Assembly (NCBI GenBank): GCA_022361315.1
Contig: JAKSBB010000982.1
Coordinates: 1 to 5,966, forward strand
Length of the DNA stretch: 5,966 bases
Origin: Desulfobacterales bacterium
GTDB lineage: Bacteria; Desulfobacterota; Desulfobacteria; Desulfobacterales; Desulfobacteraceae
Reading direction: 5' to 3'
Under the pieces are notes generated by a model. That model did no database searches. It had not been told where the DNA came from and saw only the letters and a program-made list of their open reading frames with translations. The translations under genes were made by a program, and so were the position numbers. Shown piece by piece: positions 5,310-5,966 of the stretch; position 1 is the first letter of the stretch, and each line of letters opens with the position of its first letter.

Positions 5310-5966
5310 CTATTCCGTGATCCGTTGCGGTTTGTGTAGTATCCATATCACGGCAAATCCACCTAACCCCGCAAGATGAACCCAGATCATACCCGGCCAG
5401 AGCATGGCTGTGCCGGCAGCCGTTAACAGGATCCGGAAAGGCAGGGAGAGATGAGATTTCATATATCCCTGGAGGCCGCAGGCGATGGCAAACAACCCCA
5501 CCAGGGCAAAGGCGAAGATTTCCAGTTTCACCGCCAGGCTGCCGCTGAGAATGGCTGTATAGGCAAAGAGCAGGGGGACGATGTAAAGACCTTTGGCAAC
5601 TTTCCATGAGGCCAGGCCGGTGGCCATGGGTGGGGTTTTGGCAATGGCTGCGGCGGTAAATCCGCAGAGGCATACCGGCGGGGTGACGTTGCTGTCCTGG
5701 CTGAGCCAGAAGATGATCATATGGGCGGACAGCAGGGCGTATGTCAGCGTGGGGCCGGGAAGGACACTTTCACGAATGCTGGATTTGAGTTCCAGGGGCA
5801 TCAGGGCCATCAGGTCCCTGGCTGCGGACTCCGCCATGGGGGCACTGAGCATTTCCATGGCTTCGGGTTTGACGATCATGAACAGGGCCTTGGCCTGCTC
5901 GGGAAAATTACCGTCCATCATGGTCTGGATGATCTGGCCGTCAACGATGAGGTTGTACAGCGCCGG
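5310..5966 (-). CDS. TRAP transporter fused permease (4TM/12TM type), C-terminal part (5' end outside window)
   Basis: The minus-strand frame is open to the right edge, so the Met at 5921 is internal; 218 residues are visible of a protein usually 600-850 long. The diagnostic part is a DctM-type helix with a re-entrant segment, HMIIFWLSQDSNVTPPVCL (about 82-100 of the fragment), then GFTAAAIAKTPPMATGLASWK and a helix ending VPLLFAY. The T-P-P-V motif with preceding acidic/polar residues corresponds to the DDTPPVGLA-like substrate-pathway region of TRAP large subunits. Two more membrane helices (about 149-169 and 178-210) form the C-terminal extension typical of the fused Q/M permeases that work with TAXI-type periplasmic binding proteins. 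Such systems import organic acids and related solutes using an ion gradient. Between PAL at the window edge and the TPPV helix lies a hydrophilic stretch of about 70 residues that I do not recall from typical members. The binding protein gene is probably upstream, off the right edge. Confidence 0.88.
   Translation of the reverse strand, partial: PALYNLIVDGQIIQTMMDGNFPEQAKALFMIVKPEAMEMLSAPMAESAARDLMALMPLELKSSIRESVLPGPTLTYALLSAHMIIFWLSQDSNVTPPVCLCGFTAAAIAKTPPMATGLASWKVAKGLYIVPLLFAYTAILSGSLAVKLEIFAFALVGLFAIACGLQGYMKSHLSLPFRILLTAAGTAMLWPGMIWVHLAGLGGFAVIWILHKPQRITE

Noticed and set aside
5272..5673. Minus-strand 133-codon frame overlapping the TRAP permease
   Set aside because: It is a shifted-frame shadow of the permease, Pro/Arg/His-rich, with no membrane or domain pattern.

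Overview
The window looks like ordinary chromosomal sequence from a Gram-negative, probably anaerobic, respiring bacterium. The mix of a single-polypeptide TRAP-type permease, a TauE/SafE-type exporter, a methyl-accepting chemotaxis protein and an outer-membrane-type PLD lipoprotein, with moderate GC, would suit a Desulfobacterota (Desulfobacteraceae-like) genome. That placement is inference from gene content, not from a marker gene. I see no rRNA or tRNA gene, insertion sequence, CRISPR array, phage gene or recognisable defence system.

Layout: (1) 1-836 (+) is the C-terminal part of an alpha/beta-hydrolase whose start lies left of the window. (2) 837-1055 is an intergenic stretch with a strong hairpin; its T-tract is on the minus strand although no minus-strand gene precedes it. 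(3) 1056-2690 (+) is a complete transmembrane chemoreceptor. (4) 2691-2810 holds a terminator hairpin between convergent genes. (5) 2811-4379 (-) is a two-HKD phospholipase D/cardiolipin-synthase-like lipoprotein with a TTG start. (6) 4380-4550 is a divergent promoter region. Its best plus-strand promoter has a perfect palindrome in the spacer and predicts a start site on the GTG start codon of the next gene. (7) 4551-5300 (+) is a TauE/SafE family membrane exporter. (8) 5310-5966 (-) is the C-terminal part of a fused TRAP permease that continues past the right edge.

The genes alternate in direction, so this is not one operon. The PLD and tauE-like genes share a divergent control region, and the tauE-like gene and the TRAP permease gene converge with only 9 bp between stop codons. 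An importer beside an anion exporter could mean uptake of an organosulfur or organic acid compound with export of a sulfur anion or carboxylate, but nothing in the sequence fixes the substrates.

I did not find a convincing new multi-gene system. The items most worth a second look are the promoter/operator/leaderless arrangement ahead of the tauE-like gene, the conserved-looking motif in the chemoreceptor's periplasmic domain, a hydrophilic insertion in the TRAP permease, and the unexplained minus-facing terminator at 870-907.
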